Shown one piece after another: positions 17,704 to 25,513 of a stretch of 64,000 nt of DNA. Each line of letters begins with the position of its first letter. Position 1 is the first letter of the stretch. The notes below the pieces were generated by a model. It was given only the letters and a program-made list of their open reading frames with translations, was not told the origin of the DNA and did no database searches. Source of the DNA: JACKHA01 sp041401985 (GTDB lineage: Bacteria; Planctomycetota; Phycisphaerae; Phycisphaerales; UBA1924); the NCBI GenBank assembly GCA_041401985.1, contig JAWKTE010000005.1:62001-126000 (forward strand). Reading direction: 5' to 3'. The translations under genes and the position numbers were made by a program.

Positions 17704-19206
17704 GTGGTCAAGCAAAGGCATGAACTCTTCGCGTTTCTGCTCGGTGTCTCCGACGTGCTGGTCATCAGCGCGGCGTGCGTGGTCGCGTGGCTGGTGCGCC
17801 ATGCCTACGCCGGCCTGTGGCTCCCCTATTCGTGGGAGGGCTACTTCAAAGAGCCCCTCATCCCCCTAACCGTCCCGATCACCATGATCACGATGCACCT
17901 GCTGGGGCTGTACCGCCCCCGGCGGGACCGATCGATCTGGTCGGAGATGTCGGGGCTGGTCAAGGCGTCGGTGGTCGCCGTGGGGCTGGTGGTCGTGGTC
18001 ATGTGGGTCATGGACGCCGACCTGCTCGCCGGGCGCCTGGGGGCCAACGACGTCGAGATCCTGGGCTACCACACCACGCTCGGGCGGGTCCAACTGGGCT
18101 GCCTGGCGATCACGCTCCCGGCGTTCCTGTGCGGGTACCGGGCCGTGTTCCGCCTCGCGCTGCGCCGCCTCCGCAGCAAGGGCCGCAACCTCCGCCACGT
18201 CGCGGTCATCGGCGTCGGACGCCTGGGCCAGATCGTCGGGCGCACCCTCGGGCGCAACACCTGGACCGGCCTGAACGTCGCCTACTTCATCTCGCACGAG
18301 CCCACCGCCGACCGCGGCTCGTGCCTCACCCGCCCGGTGCGTGGCGGGCTGGACGATCTCGAGCGCACGCTCGATGAGCACAAGGTCGACGGCGTGTACC
18401 TCGCCCTCCCGAACACCTGCGCCGCCGAGGTGCCCACGATCCTGGCCCGCCTCGAGCGGTTCGCGGTCGATGTCCGCCTGATCCCGGACGTCCCGCCGCG
18501 CTACCTGCCGCACTCGATGTCGGTCTCGGAACTCGACGGCATGCCGATCCTGTCCTGCCGCGAGTGCCCGCTCTATGGGCTGGGCGGGTTCAGCAAGCGG
18601 ATGCTCGACGTGCTCGGCTCGGCCGCGGCCCTCGTGCTGTTCAGCCCCGTCATGCTGCTCATCGCGATCGGCGTGCGCCTCTCCGGCCCGGGCCCGATCA
18701 TCTTCAAGCAGCGTCGCGTCTCGCTGGGTGGCGAGACGTTCAAGATCTACAAGTTCCGCACGATGTACCACGTCGAGGACGAGCGCCGCGAACTGGCCGA
18801 GCAGACCGCCGCGCTGGCCGAGGAGACCCCCGCGGTCCCCGGCTGGACCGCGCGCAACGACCCGCGCGTCACGCCGCTGGGCCGTTTCCTGCGGCGGACC
18901 TCGCTCGACGAACTCCCCCAGTTCCTCAACGTGCTCAAGGGCCAGATGTCGCTCGTCGGCCCACGCCCCGAACGCCCCGAACTCATCGAGCGCTTCCGCG
19001 ACGACTGGCGCGGCTACATGCTCCGCCAGCACGTCAAGGCCGGCATCACCGGCTGGGCCCAGGTCCGCGGCCTGCGCGGCGACACCGACCTGCGCAAGCG
19101 CCTCCAGCACGACCTGTTCTACATCCGCCACTGGTCGCTGTGGTTCGACGTCAAGATCCTGTGGCTCACGCTGTTCAACGGGTTCCTCCACCGCAACGCC
19201 CACTGA
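17704..19206 (+). CDS. Undecaprenyl-phosphate sugar phosphotransferase (WcaJ-like)
   Basis: Predicted 500-residue polyprenyl-phosphate hexose-1-phosphate transferase, the priming enzyme of polysaccharide repeat units. Four or five N-terminal helices (FLLGVSDVLVISAACVVAWL onward) are followed by a CoA-binding-like domain (VAVIGVGRLGQIVGRTLG). From about residue 298 comes the catalytic bacterial sugar transferase domain: KRMLDVLGSAAALVLFSPVM, FKQRRVSLGGETFKIYKFRT, RRTSLDELPQFLNVLKGQMS, LVGPRPERP. The GTG at 17704 has GGAGG about 11 bases upstream; the frame is open back to 17611. It probably serves the polysaccharide locus at 1-12.8 kb although it is 5 kb away. Confidence 0.93.
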   Translation: MVKQRHELFAFLLGVSDVLVISAACVVAWLVRHAYAGLWLPYSWEGYFKEPLIPLTVPITMITMHLLGLYRPRRDRSIWSEMSGLVKASVVAVGLVVVVMWVMDADLLAGRLGANDVEILGYHTTLGRVQLGCLAITLPAFLCGYRAVFRLALRRLRSKGRNLRHVAVIGVGRLGQIVGRTLGRNTWTGLNVAYFISHEPTADRGSCLTRPVRGGLDDLERTLDEHKVDGVYLALPNTCAAEVPTILARLERFAVDVRLIPDVPPRYLPHSMSVSELDGMPILSCRECPLYGLGGFSKRMLDVLGSAAALVLFSPVMLLIAIGVRLSGPGPIIFKQRRVSLGGETFKIYKFRTMYHVEDERRELAEQTAALAEETPAVPGWTARNDPRVTPLGRFLRRTSLDELPQFLNVLKGQMSLVGPRPERPELIERFRDDWRGYMLRQHVKAGITGWAQVRGLRGDTDLRKRLQHDLFYIRHWSLWFDVKILWLTLFNGFLHRNAH

Positions 19207-19272
19207 CGCGCTCAGCCCGGTAGAATCGCACCGGAACCAACCCCGGCGCGGGTGGTCGACTGGAGGCGCGAA

Positions 19273-19605
19273 ATGGGCAAGTTCGTCCTGAAACGGGCCA
19301 AGAACGAACAGTTCTACTTCACCCTCGTCGCGGGCAACGGCGAGGTCATCCTCAAGAGCGAGATGTACACCACCAAAGGCGCGGCGTTCGGCGGGATCTC
19401 CTCGGTGAAAGAGAACGCCCCCGACGACGCCCGCTACGAGCGACTGAAGTCTTCCAGCGGCAAGCACTACTTCAACCTGAAGGCCAAGAACCACCAGGTC
19501 ATCGGCACCAGCGAGATGTATGAGTCCGAGTCGGCTCGCGACAACGGCATCGCAAGCGTCGCGAAGAACGCGCCCGACGCCGGCACCGACGACCAGACCG
19601 CGTGA
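19273..19605 (+). CDS. YegP-like protein (DUF1508)
   Basis: Predicted 110-residue protein made of two DUF1508 repeats. Each contains the pattern F.L.A.N.Q.I..SE.Y......GI.SV..NA: GEVILKSEMYTTKGAAFGGI in the first and HQVIGTSEMYESESARDNGI in the second. The function of the family is unknown. The ATG at 19273 has TGGAGG six bases upstream and gives the usual family length, so it is preferred over the frame's upstream GTG at 19252. Confidence 0.9.
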   Translation: MGKFVLKRAKNEQFYFTLVAGNGEVILKSEMYTTKGAAFGGISSVKENAPDDARYERLKSSSGKHYFNLKAKNHQVIGTSEMYESESARDNGIASVAKNAPDAGTDDQTA

Positions 19606-19694
19606 ATGCGGACGATGCTCGGATTCGGCTGGGGTTCCATCCCCATCCGCGGAACGCCTCGCCACCGGTTCGCCCCAAACCCGTAGAATCGGGC

Positions 19695-20981
19695 ATGAAC
19701 CGCACCCGCCCGTTCCACGCCGTTCTCGGGCCTGTCGCCGGTCTGGCGATGGCTCTCGCCGCTCCCGCGTTGGCCCAGCAACTCGCCCCGACGGTCGAGC
19801 CCCCGCCGCAGCAGGTCCTGCCGAACACCGAGAGCCGCACCGGCGTGCCGGCCCGCCCGATCCCCGCCAGCCCGAACGAGTTCGTCCACCCGGACTACGT
19901 CGAGGCCAGCAACTACGCCAGGGCCGAGGCCGAGGGCGTCCGGAGTTTCTTCAGGCTCCCGGGCCTGTCCGCGGGGGTTCTGCTCAACGGCGAGATCGTG
20001 TGGATGGAGGGCTTCGGCAACGCCGACCTGGCCGCCGGCACGCCCGTCACCCCCGACACCCGCTTCCGCATCGGCAGCCTCTCCAAGCCGATCTCGACCC
20101 TCGGCATGGCCATCCTCGCCGAGCGCGGTGACCTGGACCTCGACGCCCCAATCCAGACCTACGTCGCCTCGTTCCCCGTGCACGAGGGGGGCGACATCAC
20201 CTGCCGCCTCATCGCCGGGCACCTCTCGGGAATCAGGCACTACGCCCCCGGCGAGAGCGACACGGTCAACCCCCGCCGCTACGAGACGCTCGAGGACGCC
20301 ATGTCCCGCTTCGCGAACGACCCGCTCGTGACCCCGCCCGGGTTCCGGTACTCGTACTCGACCTATGCCTACACGCTGCTGAGCGCGGCCATGGAGAACG
20401 CCGCGGGCGAGCCGTTCCTGGACTACATGCAGGACGCGGTGTTCGACCCGATCCACATGGACGCGACCAGCGCCGACCGCAGCGACGGCGATCTGCCCAA
20501 CCTCACCTCGTTCTATGAGCGGGCCCGCGACAGCAGCCCCGTGCCCGCACGCCCCATCGACACGTCGTACAAATGGGCCGGCGGCGGGTTCGTGTCCACC
20601 TCGGGCGACCTGCTCCGCTTCGCCGCGGAGATGATGGAGCCCACGCTGATCTCCGAAACCATGCGCGACGAGATGTGGTCGCCCATGACCACGACGCGCG
20701 GCGAGCGCACCCACTACGGCATGGGCTGGGGCCTCGACACCGACGAGCTCGGGCGTCGCGTCATCGCCCACTCCGGCGGCCAGGTCGGCTGCACCGCCTA
20801 CATCCTGATCTTCCCGGAACTCGACGCGGCCTCGGTCGTGCTGTGCAACGTCACGCGGGCCGAGTTCGGGCGCGACCTGGCGGTGGTCCTGGCCGAGGCG
20901 TTCATCCGCCAGCGGGACCGGATGGAGGCCGAGGGCGGGGCGGCGGACGCGGCACCGGCTGGCGAGCAAGTCGGTCGGTGA
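19695..20981 (+). CDS. Exported serine hydrolase (class C beta-lactamase / LACTB-like)
   Basis: Predicted 428-residue exported penicillin-binding-like hydrolase. A signal peptide ends near ALAAPALAQ. The nucleophile motif SxxK is SLSK near residues 130-133 (FRIGSLSKPISTLG). The Tyr motif is in FRYSYSTYAYTLLSAAMENA, and the third motif is HSGG in VIAHSGGQVGCTAYIL near residue 358. The order matches LACTB and esterase-type family members, so the substrate may be a peptide or ester rather than a beta-lactam. The ATG at 19695 is chosen because the signal peptide starts there. A downstream region of 347 bases has no recognised gene. Confidence 0.9.
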   Translation: MNRTRPFHAVLGPVAGLAMALAAPALAQQLAPTVEPPPQQVLPNTESRTGVPARPIPASPNEFVHPDYVEASNYARAEAEGVRSFFRLPGLSAGVLLNGEIVWMEGFGNADLAAGTPVTPDTRFRIGSLSKPISTLGMAILAERGDLDLDAPIQTYVASFPVHEGGDITCRLIAGHLSGIRHYAPGESDTVNPRRYETLEDAMSRFANDPLVTPPGFRYSYSTYAYTLLSAAMENAAGEPFLDYMQDAVFDPIHMDATSADRSDGDLPNLTSFYERARDSSPVPARPIDTSYKWAGGGFVSTSGDLLRFAAEMMEPTLISETMRDEMWSPMTTTRGERTHYGMGWGLDTDELGRRVIAHSGGQVGCTAYILIFPELDAASVVLCNVTRAEFGRDLAVVLAEAFIRQRDRMEAEGGAADAAPAGEQVGR

Positions 20982-21328
20982 AGCGTCGTTCGCGTGCGTG
21001 GGCGTTGGCCCCGTGCTGTGGCGCGACGCCGCCGACGATCGAAACCTGGCCGGAATCCGAACGGGCGTCGCCAACCCGCCGCGACATTCCACCAACTCGC
21101 ACCCGCGACGGGCCGAGGCTCGTACACTCGACATCCGAAGCGTGGTGGAAACACCATGCTTGTTTGACGCGGGGGTGTTCGGGTCGGTAGGCTGGCAAGG
21201 TCCGGCACCTGGCGATGGGCGGCGATGATGCCGCGGCGGCGGGGGCCGGACGGGGTCGGACGATTGGCCCTGATCCGCCGGCACGCGTGGCTGGGGCGTG
21301 GGCGCGAAGGGGCGCAGGAGCAAGGTCC
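20982..21328. other. 347-base intergenic region without a recognised gene
   Basis: No coding sequence is supported. TTTGACGCG near 21167 followed by GTAGGCT about 17 bases later could be a weak sigma-70-type promoter for the pseudopilin gene, but the match is poor. An in-frame ATG at 21215 would extend the pseudopilin leader into this region. The more likely start is the GTG at 21329. Confidence 0.4.
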
Positions 21329-22345
21329 GTGGAGCACGAAGCCGAAGCGGTGTGTGGCGGGGCGGCGAGCGGGCGCGTCGGGGCGAGGCCTCGGGGCGGC
21401 CGCCGCGGGTTCACGCTGATCGAACTGCTGGTGGTGATCGCGATCATCGCGCTTTTGATCGGGATCCTGCTGCCGGCGCTGGGCAAGGCCCGCAAGGCGG
21501 CCCAGAAGGCCGGGTGCCTGAACAACTGCCGCCAGATGGCGCTGATCATGACACTGTATGCGCGGGATTATCGAAGCTACTACCCTTTGATGCCGGCCGA
21601 CAGCGAGTTGAACAGGGACCGGTGGAACGGTCGCATTCAGATTCCAGCCCGCCCGGGGTACCCGCCGCCCCCGCTTGGCACTCGGTGGCTGGATGGTCAG
21701 TATGCGACGGGCGGGATCGCCGGGCTCTTCAGCCTGCACCAGATCGGTGATGGCGGCTCGGACAGCGGCTATCTCCAGACAAACATCGAGGATCCGTTCT
21801 ATCCGAGGGCTCCCGGCGGCGAGAAGATCACGGAGCCGCTGCTGGCGTCGTATCTGGGCAATCAGTACGACATCCTTGTTAGCCCGGCGGACAACTCGGA
21901 TCGCTGGTTCGGTCGTCCGGCGTCGGCCAACTACACCATCAACATCAATCAGGCCGCACCCAAGGTGGTCCGCGTGCCCCGCGACGTCTTTGACGTCGTT
22001 CAGTACAACATCACGTACATGTACTACGCCGGACTGCGCGAAGACGATCCATTCCTGATCGGCGCAGTGCCGATGTGGGGCAATGAGACCGACGGGCCGG
22101 ACATCTCGACGCAGTCGTTCTATCGAACGCGCAACAACGCCATGCTCTACAACACCGACGCGGGGTATTACAGCCCCTACGACGCGTTCGGGCGCGACGG
22201 CGGCAACTGGGCGTTCACGGATGGGCACGCGGAGTTTGTGACCGGCAACATCGAGGACTCGTTCTTCGGAAACGAAGGCACCAATCCGCTCAACGTGAAT
22301 GTTGTGAATCCATATCGCTCGTACGGCATCCAGGCGATCGACTGA
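21329..22345 (+). CDS. Type II pseudopilin-like protein with prepilin leader
   Basis: Predicted 338-residue protein. The prepilin peptidase site RRG|FTLIELLVVIAIIALL lies at residues 25-40, with the hydrophobic helix that anchors pilins. The C-terminal half ends GNWAFTDGHAEFVTGN, a pattern common in planctomycete pseudopilins of the DUF1559-like group. AGGAG eight bases upstream supports the GTG at 21329, giving a 27-residue leader. The ATG at 21215 would give an unusually long leader of 65 residues. No pilus assembly genes are adjacent, as is usual for these scattered genes. The specific role is unknown. Confidence 0.85.
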   Translation: MEHEAEAVCGGAASGRVGARPRGGRRGFTLIELLVVIAIIALLIGILLPALGKARKAAQKAGCLNNCRQMALIMTLYARDYRSYYPLMPADSELNRDRWNGRIQIPARPGYPPPPLGTRWLDGQYATGGIAGLFSLHQIGDGGSDSGYLQTNIEDPFYPRAPGGEKITEPLLASYLGNQYDILVSPADNSDRWFGRPASANYTININQAAPKVVRVPRDVFDVVQYNITYMYYAGLREDDPFLIGAVPMWGNETDGPDISTQSFYRTRNNAMLYNTDAGYYSPYDAFGRDGGNWAFTDGHAEFVTGNIEDSFFGNEGTNPLNVNVVNPYRSYGIQAID

Positions 22346-22387
22346 GTACGGGTGTGGGGCGCGGTCTTACCCGGGCCGCTCGGCCTG

Positions 22388-23854
22388 CTACGCCTTGATC
22401 GCCCTGAACGCCTCGATCGCCCGCTCGCGCGTCGACTTCAGGTCCACGATCGGCTCGCTCGGGTAGTCCAGCCCGCCGCGCAGCAGCCCCGGGATCGTCC
22501 ACGGCTCGTGGACCGCCTCGCCCTCGACGTCCGCCAGTTCCGGCACGAAGCGCCGGATGTACGTGCCGTCGGGGTCGTGGGTCCGCGACTGGCTGACGGG
22601 GTTGAACACGCGGAAGTACGGGGCGGCGTCGGTGCCGGTGGAGGCCGACCACTGCCACCCGCCGTTGTTGTTGGCCAGGTCGCCGTCGACCAGGTTCCGC
22701 ATGAAGTGGCGCTCGCCCTCGCGCCAGTCGACCAGCAGGTTCTTGGTCAGGAACATCGCCGTGACCATGCGGAGGCGGTTGTGCATCCAGCCGGTGGCGG
22801 CCAGTTGGCGCATGCCCGCGTCGACGATGGGCACGCCGGTGCGCCCGGCCTTCCAGGCCTCCAGGCCCTCGGGGTCGTCGCGCCATTCGATGTGCTCGGT
22901 GTCGAGGCGGAACGGGCGTCCGCGGACCACGCGCGGGTAGCCCACGAGCAGGTGCTTGTAAAACTCGCGCCACAGCACCTCGCTCAGCCAGGTGGACGGC
23001 CCGGTCTTGCGGCGCGGCTTGGGGTCCAGGGCCCTTGGCTCGGCGTCGATCGCGGCCGCGGCGCACTGACGCGGGGAGATGGCCCCGATCGCCAGGTAGG
23101 GCGAGAGCGTGCTGGTGCCGGCGGTGGCGGGGGAGTCGCGCCGCTCGTGGTACGAGTCGAGGGCGACGGCGGCGAACTTGTGCAGGCGGTCCATGGCCGC
23201 GCCTTCGCCGGCGGGCCAGAGGTCGGGGCGGCGGAGGCCGTCGAACTCGGGGAGTGAGTCGGGGACTGGGTCGGGGGCGATGTCGAGTTTGGCCTGCTTG
23301 TCGGGGGCTGGCTGGGGGTGGACGCCGCCGTTGTCGCCAAGGCGGGCCAGGGCGGCCTTCTTGAACGGGGTGTAGACCGTGTACCACTTGCCCTCGGTGG
23401 TGCGGAGGTCCCCCGGCTCGAGCAGCGTCTGGTCGGTGAAGGCGTGGACGGGCATGCCTTCGTCCTCGAACGCGTCGCGGACGGCCTCGTCGCGCCGGGC
23501 CTCGTTGATCTCGTATTCCTTGTTGAAGTAGAGCGCGTCGCAGCCACACGCGCGGGCCAGCTTCAGCAGGGCCTTTGGGGCATCGGCGAAGCGGTCGGCC
23601 CGGATGATCTTCAGGGGGATGTTCAGGGCGGCCAAGGCCTTGGAAAGTTCCGCCAGGGTCCGGAGGATCAGGTCGACTTTGACCGGGGCCCAGTCGTGTT
23701 CCTGCCACTGATCGGGCGCGAGCAGGAAGACGCCGACGACGCCGTGACGACCGGAGCCGTTGGACTTCGGATCGCTGGCGGCCTTGCACGCGGCCAGCAG
23801 GGCCGAGTTGTCGGCGGTGCGAAGATCGGCACGGAACCAGACCAGCGGGCGCAT
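22388..23854 (-). CDS. phrB: Deoxyribodipyrimidine photolyase (CPD class I-like)
   Basis: Predicted 488-residue FAD enzyme that splits UV-induced pyrimidine dimers using light. The N-terminal antenna domain starts LVWFRADLRTADNSALLAAC. The FAD domain holds STLSPYLAIGAISPRQ near residue 253, WLSEVLWREFYKHLL, and the flavin-binding VPIVDAGMRQLAATGWMHNR near residues 343-362 followed by MVTAMFLTKNLLVDWREGE. Near the end is the FNPVSQSRTHDPDGTYIRR pattern. It faces the pseudopilin gene tail-to-tail. It follows the membrane protein and SOUL genes in the same direction with short gaps and may be co-transcribed with them. Confidence 0.96.
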   Translation of the reverse strand: MRPLVWFRADLRTADNSALLAACKAASDPKSNGSGRHGVVGVFLLAPDQWQEHDWAPVKVDLILRTLAELSKALAALNIPLKIIRADRFADAPKALLKLARACGCDALYFNKEYEINEARRDEAVRDAFEDEGMPVHAFTDQTLLEPGDLRTTEGKWYTVYTPFKKAALARLGDNGGVHPQPAPDKQAKLDIAPDPVPDSLPEFDGLRRPDLWPAGEGAAMDRLHKFAAVALDSYHERRDSPATAGTSTLSPYLAIGAISPRQCAAAAIDAEPRALDPKPRRKTGPSTWLSEVLWREFYKHLLVGYPRVVRGRPFRLDTEHIEWRDDPEGLEAWKAGRTGVPIVDAGMRQLAATGWMHNRLRMVTAMFLTKNLLVDWREGERHFMRNLVDGDLANNNGGWQWSASTGTDAAPYFRVFNPVSQSRTHDPDGTYIRRFVPELADVEGEAVHEPWTIPGLLRGGLDYPSEPIVDLKSTRERAIEAFRAIKA

Positions 23855-23917
23855 GGGGCCTCCCGGCCCGGGGAACGTCGGGCCGAACGTGGTTTCTGTC
23901 CGGCATGACGATCGGAT

Positions 23918-24352
23918 TCACGCGGCCCCAAGAAGCCAGAGGGACAGCCCCGCACGGGCGGTCCACAGGCCGGTGCGCCCCCAGTTGGTAGCGACCAGGC
24001 GGCGATGGATGCGGGCGTCGAACCCGCGTTCCAGGCGGGCGTGGAGCGGGACCTGCACGCCGAATGTGCTGGCCCAGATCGCCGCGAGCAGGGCGATGCC
24101 CAGCCACCCCAGCCAGCGCGTCTCGGGCGGGCAGAGCCACGCCAGCAGGGCGGCCGAGGCGGCCTCGGCGAGCATGAGCGGCCCGACGACAAAGGTCGTC
24201 CTCTGCCGGTGGACCCGCTCATACCGCTCGAAGGCGTCGGCGGGCACGAGGGCCATCATGGGGTAGTGCACGATCTGGACGAACCAGATGGCGCCGCCCA
24301 TCGCGAGGGTGGCGGCGGCGTGGACGAAGAGCGTGGCGGTCAGGGCGTCCAT
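23918..24352 (-). CDS. Small integral membrane protein of unknown function
   Basis: Predicted 144-residue protein with about four hydrophobic helices. It begins LTATLFVHAAATLAMGGAIW, followed by FVQIVHYPMMALVPADAFER, a charged YERVHRQRT loop and two further helices. It is not recognised as a family of known function. The conserved-looking His and Arg residues beside the helices could be functional but this is not shown. The start at 24352 is chosen because the first helix follows directly; the frame extends upstream. It lies between the SOUL and photolyase genes, 63 bases from the latter. Confidence 0.75.
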   Translation of the reverse strand: MDALTATLFVHAAATLAMGGAIWFVQIVHYPMMALVPADAFERYERVHRQRTTFVVGPLMLAEAASAALLAWLCPPETRWLGWLGIALLAAIWASTFGVQVPLHARLERGFDARIHRRLVATNWGRTGLWTARAGLSLWLLGAA

Positions 24353-24448
24353 CGAGCGAAGATCATCGTCGCTGGTGTTGCCTCGGCGTGAGCCGGCACA
24401 CCTCAAGTCGCCATGCGCGTGGCCCCGGGGGTGAGCGTGCGTGGAGCC

Positions 24449-25345
24449 TCACTGATGTGCCGCGAGTTTTCGACGCGAGGCGTCCGGCGTGTCTGTGCGG
24501 TTGGACGTGATGTCCGAATCGGTGTCGCTGGCTGCCAGGCGGATCGGCACTTGCAGTTCGGCCCACTGATCCGCCGGTCGGCGCTCCGGGCCGTTGTAGA
24601 ACAGCGTCCGCGGCTCGCCCGCGACCTCCCACGACGGGTTGGCCGCCAACCACTCGCGCAGACGCTCGGTCGCCTCGCGTGTGCGGGCGTACCGATACCC
24701 CCCGCGGAGCCCGATCGCCACGACCAGCGTGGCCTCGCGGTCCACGACCTCGACGCGCCCGTAGTCGCCCGTCGGCCCGTCGGACTCGGCCTCGTAGAGG
24801 AACGACATGGTCCAGTTGCGGGCGTCGTCCAGGTTGAGTTCGTCGCCCAGCACGCCCTCGCCATCGCCGCGGTAGTCCATCTCGACCGGGGCGGTCATCG
24901 CGATGTCGTTGCGGTCGATGTGCTGAAACAAGGGCCAGAAGGCGAGATTCATGCCCAGATCGGGGTTGCCGCGCCCATCGACTTCGGCCCGGCGGACGGC
25001 GGGGTAAGCCTTGATCTCGACGACCTCGGGCGGCGTGGGCTGGGGGTAGCCGACGGGGAGTTTGGTGTCGATCCGCATGCGATCGGCGAACCGGTAGATG
25101 GTCTCGTCGCCCCGCTGGATCGTTTCGGTCAGCAGATCCTGCGGGCCGGCGACGCGCCAGACGTTCGGAGCGATCGTGGCGTACCCGGCCAGGGCGTCAA
25201 GGGTGGCCACGTCGAGCGTCGGCGCTGCGGCGAGGGCAGTGGTCTGGGCCGGTCGCACCGAGCCGGGCGCGTCGCCGCCCGGTCCGGCGTCGCGGGGCTG
25301 CTGGATGGCGAGGGCGGCGGTGGCGAACATGGCCGGGATCATCAT
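24449..25345 (-). CDS. Exported SOUL-type heme-binding protein
   Basis: Predicted 298-residue protein. A short hydrophobic N terminus (MMIPAMFATAALAIQQ) looks like a weak signal sequence. The SOUL/HBP domain covers roughly residues 105-280: VVEIKAYPAVRRAEV, AFWPLFQHIDRNDIAMTAPV, WTMSFLYEAE, and the closing WLAANPSWEVAGEPRTLFYN. Family members bind heme or tetrapyrroles; the heme ligand here is not obvious. GGAGGA a few bases upstream supports the start at 25345. Its position ahead of a photolyase gene on the same strand is noted as a possible light or heme-stress link. Confidence 0.88.
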   Translation of the reverse strand: MMIPAMFATAALAIQQPRDAGPGGDAPGSVRPAQTTALAAAPTLDVATLDALAGYATIAPNVWRVAGPQDLLTETIQRGDETIYRFADRMRIDTKLPVGYPQPTPPEVVEIKAYPAVRRAEVDGRGNPDLGMNLAFWPLFQHIDRNDIAMTAPVEMDYRGDGEGVLGDELNLDDARNWTMSFLYEAESDGPTGDYGRVEVVDREATLVVAIGLRGGYRYARTREATERLREWLAANPSWEVAGEPRTLFYNGPERRPADQWAELQVPIRLAASDTDSDITSNRTDTPDASRRKLAAHQ

Positions 25346-25513
25346 CGGTTCCTCCGTTGGCACGGCTGTCCAGAGGGGGTTCGCTCCGGGTCGGGTGGCG
25401 GATGCTGCCGGGCTCACGGTGATCACGGGCGGGCACGGGCGAGCCCGGCGGCGCTACGCTGGCGCGGGGGGCGTGTTGACGGGGTGTGAACGAGCGAATG
25501 GGGCGCGAACGGC

